This document shows, piece after piece, positions 12,848 to 15,055 of a stretch of DNA of 15,055 nucleotides. Location of the stretch: positions 1-15,055 of the forward strand of contig USDX01000022.1 of the NCBI GenBank assembly GCA_900553605.1, written 5' to 3'. The translations under genes and the position numbers were made by a program. Each line of letters opens with the position of its first letter. The stretch's first letter is position 1. Under the pieces are notes generated by a model. That model worked only from the letters and a program-made list of their open reading frames with translations, searched no databases and had not been told where the DNA came from. The stretch comes from an uncultured Eggerthella sp. (GTDB taxonomy: Bacteria; Actinomycetota; Coriobacteriia; Coriobacteriales; Eggerthellaceae).

Positions 12848-12898
12848 CTGTCCCCATTTTCCCACCTGTCCCCATTTTCCCACCTGTGCCCATTTTCC
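12831..12898. repeat. 18-bp tandem repeat extending repeat copy 3
   Basis: The unit TGTCCCCATTTTCCCACC occurs three times exactly (12831-12848, 12849-12866, 12867-12884), with a fourth 14-base copy carrying one C-to-G change (12885-12898). The first copy is the right end of the inverted-repeat element, so the array is a local expansion of the element's outer half. Confidence 0.93.
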
Positions 12899-12911
12899 GT
12901 GCGCCGTTTCT

Positions 12912-12940
12912 TTCAACGTAAAAAGCGAGTAAACTAATAT
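12912..12940 (+). promoter_or_regulatory. Promoter of the GT2 glycosyltransferase gene
   Basis: TTCAAC (12912-12917) and TAATAT (12935-12940) are separated by exactly 17 bases, and the spacer is A-rich. Transcription would start near 12947, giving a leader of about 125 bases before the ATG at 13071. Confidence 0.7.
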
Positions 12941-12947
12941 GGCTTAT

Positions 12948-13010
12948 GGCTATGCGCTTCAACTGCTGCCCTGAGGGGTATCGGGCGGTATGCGCCGTAG
13001 GTGCATAGCC
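12948..13010 (+). promoter_or_regulatory. Structured 5' leader of the glycosyltransferase gene
   Basis: GGCTATGC (12948-12955) at the expected 5' end of the transcript pairs with GCATAGCC (13003-13010). Between them GCCC (12968-12971) can pair with GGGC (12983-12986). The closed domain lies about 50 bases before the ribosome binding site. It may be a regulatory RNA fold; no known class was recognised. Confidence 0.4.
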
Positions 13011-13070
13011 GGCAATCAATACATTTCGCGCTTTTTGCGCTTGCTGTTTGCTTGTTTGAAAGGGAGCCCA

Positions 13071-14009
13071 ATGGCAGACAAGGTCGCAGTACTCATACCT
13101 TGCTACAACGAAGCCGTGACCATCGGCAAGGTGGTGGACGACTTCAAGCGCGTCCTGCCCGACGCCGACATCTACGTCTACGACAACAACTCCAAGGACG
13201 GCACGGCCGACATCGCCCGCGAGCACGGCGCCATCGTGAAGTTCGAGGGGCGCCAGGGCAAGGGCAACGTCGTCCGCTCCATGTTCCGCGACATCGACGC
13301 CGACTACTACCTGATGGTCGACGGCGACGACACCTACCCCGCCGAGGCCGCGCCGGCGCTCCTGGAGCCGCTGCGCGCCGACCGCGCCGACATGACGGTG
13401 GGTGACCGCCTGTCCAACGGCTCCTACGGCGAGGAGAACGACCGCGCGTTCCACGGCTTCGGCAACGACCTGGTGCGCTGGCTCATCAAGAAGATCTACG
13501 GCTTCGCCTTCGACGACGTCATGACGGGCTACCGCGCGTTCAACCGCGTGTTCGTGAAGACCATGCCGGTGCTCTCCGAGGGCTTCCAGATCGAGACGGA
13601 GATCTCCATCCACGCGGTGGACAAGCGCTGGCGCATCGAGGACGTGCCGATCGACTACCGCGACCGCCCCGAGGGCAGCTACTCGAAGCTCTCCACGTTC
13701 GGCGACGGCGCGAAGGTGCTGCGCGCCATCACGAGCCTGTTCAAGGACTACCGCCCGCTGGCGTTCTTCGGCTGGCTCGCCCTGCTCCTGCTGGTGCTTG
13801 CCGTGGTGGCGGGCATCCCCGTCGTCGCCGAGTACGCGGCCACCGGCCTGGTGCCACGCATCCCCACGATGCTCGGCAGCCTGGCGCTCGCCGGCTGCGG
13901 CGCCCTCTCCTTCGTGACGGGCCTGATCCTGGACACGGTCGCCAAGAGCCACCGCCGCCAGTGGGAGATCGACGTGTACAAGGCGCTGAACGGCTTTTAT
14001 CGCGAATAG
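13071..14009 (+). CDS. Membrane-anchored family 2 glycosyltransferase
   Basis: 312 residues. The GT-A domain has IPCYNE (9-14), DNNSKDGT (38-45), the metal-binding DGDD (84-87) and a MTGYRAFNR...QIETEISI acceptor-side region (151-180), as in dolichol/polyprenol-phosphate sugar transferases. Two C-terminal membrane helices are predicted at about 230-253 and 264-289. It probably transfers a sugar from a nucleotide sugar to polyprenyl phosphate or directly to an envelope glycan; donor and acceptor are not deducible. The ATG follows AAAGGGAG at four bases. It has its own promoter at 12912. Almost every codon ends in G or C, far more than in glf, the amidase or pyrE nearby, which suggests a recent origin from a GC-rich relative. 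Confidence 0.93.
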   Translation: MADKVAVLIPCYNEAVTIGKVVDDFKRVLPDADIYVYDNNSKDGTADIAREHGAIVKFEGRQGKGNVVRSMFRDIDADYYLMVDGDDTYPAEAAPALLEPLRADRADMTVGDRLSNGSYGEENDRAFHGFGNDLVRWLIKKIYGFAFDDVMTGYRAFNRVFVKTMPVLSEGFQIETEISIHAVDKRWRIEDVPIDYRDRPEGSYSKLSTFGDGAKVLRAITSLFKDYRPLAFFGWLALLLLVLAVVAGIPVVAEYAATGLVPRIPTMLGSLALAGCGALSFVTGLILDTVAKSHRRQWEIDVYKALNGFYRE

Positions 14010-14013
14010 CAGC

Positions 14014-14036
14014 AGGGGCTTTGCCCTAGGCTTTTG
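14014..14036 (+). terminator. Weak terminator-like hairpin after the glycosyltransferase
   Basis: AGGG (14015-14018) and CCCT (14025-14028) form a short stem, and CTTTT follows at 14032-14036. The stem is only four pairs, so transcription may well run through into pyrE. Confidence 0.3.
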
Positions 14037-14077
14037 TAGAATGAAAACAGTAGTTTCACTAGAGAAGGAGTGCGCTC

Positions 14078-14764
14078 ATGGAGGCATATAAGAAAGAATT
14101 CATCGAGTTCATGGTGGAAAGCCAGGTGCTCAAGTTCGGCGAATTCACGCTTAAGAGCGGGCGCAAATCTCCCTTCTTCATGAATGCCGGCGCCTACGTT
14201 ACGGGCGGTCAGCTGAAGCGCCTGGGCGAGTACTATGCTCGCGCCATTCATGACAACTTCGGCCTGGACTTCGATGTGGTATTCGGCCCTGCCTACAAGG
14301 GCATTCCGCTGGCCGTTGTTACTGCCATTGCTTTGGAAGAGCTGTACGGCAAGGAAGTTAAGTACTGCTGCAACCGCAAAGAAGCGAAGGACCACGGCGC
14401 CGATGCCGGCAACCTGCTGGGCGCCGAGCTCCACGACGGCGACCGCGTGATCATGGTTGAAGACGTTACCACGTCGGGTAAGTCCATCGACGAGACGTAT
14501 CCCATCTTGAAGGGCGCTGCCGATGTTGAGGTAAAGGGGCTCATTGTTTCCCTGAACCGCATGGAAGTTGGCAAGGGTGGCGTGAAAACTGCGCAGAAGG
14601 AAGTCCAGGAAAAGTACGGCTTCCCCGTGGCTTCCATTGTAAGCATGGCTGAAGTTACCGAGCTTCTGTACAACCATGAGGTACAGGGCGAAGTAGTGAT
14701 CGACGATACGCTGAAGGCTGCGCTCGATGCTTATTACGAGCAGTACGGTGCTAAGGAAGCGTAG
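14078..14764 (+). CDS. pyrE: Orotate phosphoribosyltransferase
   Basis: 228 residues, normal for PyrE. It makes orotidine 5'-monophosphate from orotate and PRPP, the fifth step of UMP synthesis, in the cytosol. Seen: substrate strand FTLKSGRKSPFF (23-34, K26), GPAYKGI (70-76), catalytic flexible loop NRKEAKDHG (99-107: K101, K104, H106) and the PRPP-binding motif VIMVEDVTTSGKS (124-136, E128-D129). The ATG follows AGAAGGAG at seven bases. The gene stands alone: no other pyrimidine gene is in the window, and an intrinsic terminator follows. A possible -10 (TAGAAT, 14037-14042) lies just upstream without a good -35 box. Confidence 0.96.
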   Translation: MEAYKKEFIEFMVESQVLKFGEFTLKSGRKSPFFMNAGAYVTGGQLKRLGEYYARAIHDNFGLDFDVVFGPAYKGIPLAVVTAIALEELYGKEVKYCCNRKEAKDHGADAGNLLGAELHDGDRVIMVEDVTTSGKSIDETYPILKGAADVEVKGLIVSLNRMEVGKGGVKTAQKEVQEKYGFPVASIVSMAEVTELLYNHEVQGEVVIDDTLKAALDAYYEQYGAKEA

Positions 14765-14798
14765 ATTTCAGCGATTCCGGCCAAATTGGTTTTTCTGG

Positions 14799-14831
14799 AG
14801 GCGTCCGCATAGCGGGCGCCTTTCTTTTTTT
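14799..14831 (+). terminator. Intrinsic terminator of pyrE
   Basis: AGGCG-T-CCGC (14799-14808) pairs with GCGG-G-CGCCT (14812-14821) around an ATA loop, including one T-G wobble, and runs into a T-rich tract with one C (TTTCTTTTTTT). Confidence 0.92.
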
Positions 14832-15055
14832 CTGGTTTTGGGTTGCTGGCCATGATGTTCCGCGTTTTTCACGGAATCTGCCCCGTTGCGGCGATTGAGC
14901 CCATTGCAAAAACAAAAAAATCGGTATCTTTGCAACTTTTTTGCGATTACGGACTCCTCTCTGCTCCTCCAGGCCCGAAAACAGCCGTTTTTGCTGCATT
15001 TTAGGGCTGCGATCCGCGTTTTGGCGCCACGCGACAATCCGCAATCGCAAAAAAG
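14832..15055. other. Gene-free AT/GC-alternating right edge
   Basis: No frame here looks like a protein. Two repeats are visible: TTGCAAA (14903-14909)/TTTGCAA (14929-14935), and a larger inverted pair at 14937-14953 and 15038-15054 described separately. The region may continue into an element beyond the window. Confidence 0.4.
14937..15054. repeat. 118-bp inverted-repeat element at the right edge
   Basis: TTTTTTGCGATTACGGA (14937-14953) matches the reverse complement of 15038-15054 at 16 of 17 positions. The inner 84 bases include a CAGC...GCTG hairpin. The arms could extend past the window end. The sequence is unlike the GTGGGAA repeat family. Confidence 0.6.

Noticed and set aside
4937..12898. 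CRISPR array
   Set aside because: The recurring units are inverted pairs thousands of bases apart, and the 18-bp tandem copies have no spacers; no cas genes are present.
12804..13952. A 382-codon minus-strand frame across the glycosyltransferase
   Set aside because: An artefact of extreme GC3 in the plus-strand gene; its Val/Ala/Arg/Gly-rich sequence has no domain, and its C-terminal part is a translated 18-bp tandem repeat.
14751..15050. A 99-codon minus-strand frame after pyrE
   Set aside because: It overlaps the pyrE terminator and an inverted repeat and is basic and low in complexity; no ribosome binding site or family was recognised.

Overview
The window looks like a piece of chromosome from a Gram-positive actinobacterium, most likely class Coriobacteriia (Eggerthellaceae-like). 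This is inferred from a sortase-anchored InlB-repeat protein ending in an APQTGD sorting signal and an Arg-rich tail, a lipoprotein amidase, an RND pump with no adaptor or TolC partner, moderate-to-high GC, and a kinase/FHA pair. No taxonomic marker is complete enough to name a genus.

Layout. (1) 1-430: the 3' end of a 5S rRNA, a near-consensus promoter, tRNA-Val(TAC) and tRNA-Val(CAC), each followed by a terminator, then a 50-base relic of a second InlB-repeat surface-protein gene. (2) 486-2597, minus strand: an FHA-domain protein gene followed by a Ser/Thr-kinase-like gene. The FHA frame is broken at a run of nine C; one added C (or two removed) restores a textbook FHA C-terminus. (3) 2598-2886: a divergent regulatory region rich in palindromes. 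(4) 2887-5071: a sortase-anchored InlB-repeat protein whose middle repeat has different codon use, its terminator, and a Nit-type carbon-nitrogen hydrolase. (5) 5286-9134: a very large RND transporter with a coiled-coil insertion. (6) 9484-9924: a universal stress protein, followed by a composite palindrome region with two mutually exclusive foldings. (7) 10424-14009: UDP-galactopyranose mutase, an amidase lipoprotein and a very GC-rich membrane GT2 glycosyltransferase, a loose cell-envelope/glycan neighbourhood. (8) 14078-14764: pyrE with its terminator, then an AT-rich inverted repeat at the right edge.

Three intergenic elements of nearly constant length (135, 132 and 135 bp) share outer arms built on GTGGGAA...TTCCCAC around a GGACAGG core, but have unrelated inner spacers. 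They behave like REPIN-style non-autonomous elements, and each begins directly after a gene or terminator. No transposase is in the window. The strongest leads are this repeat family, the poly-C switch in the FHA gene, the alternative-fold palindrome after usp, and the mosaic codon use of two surface-related genes.
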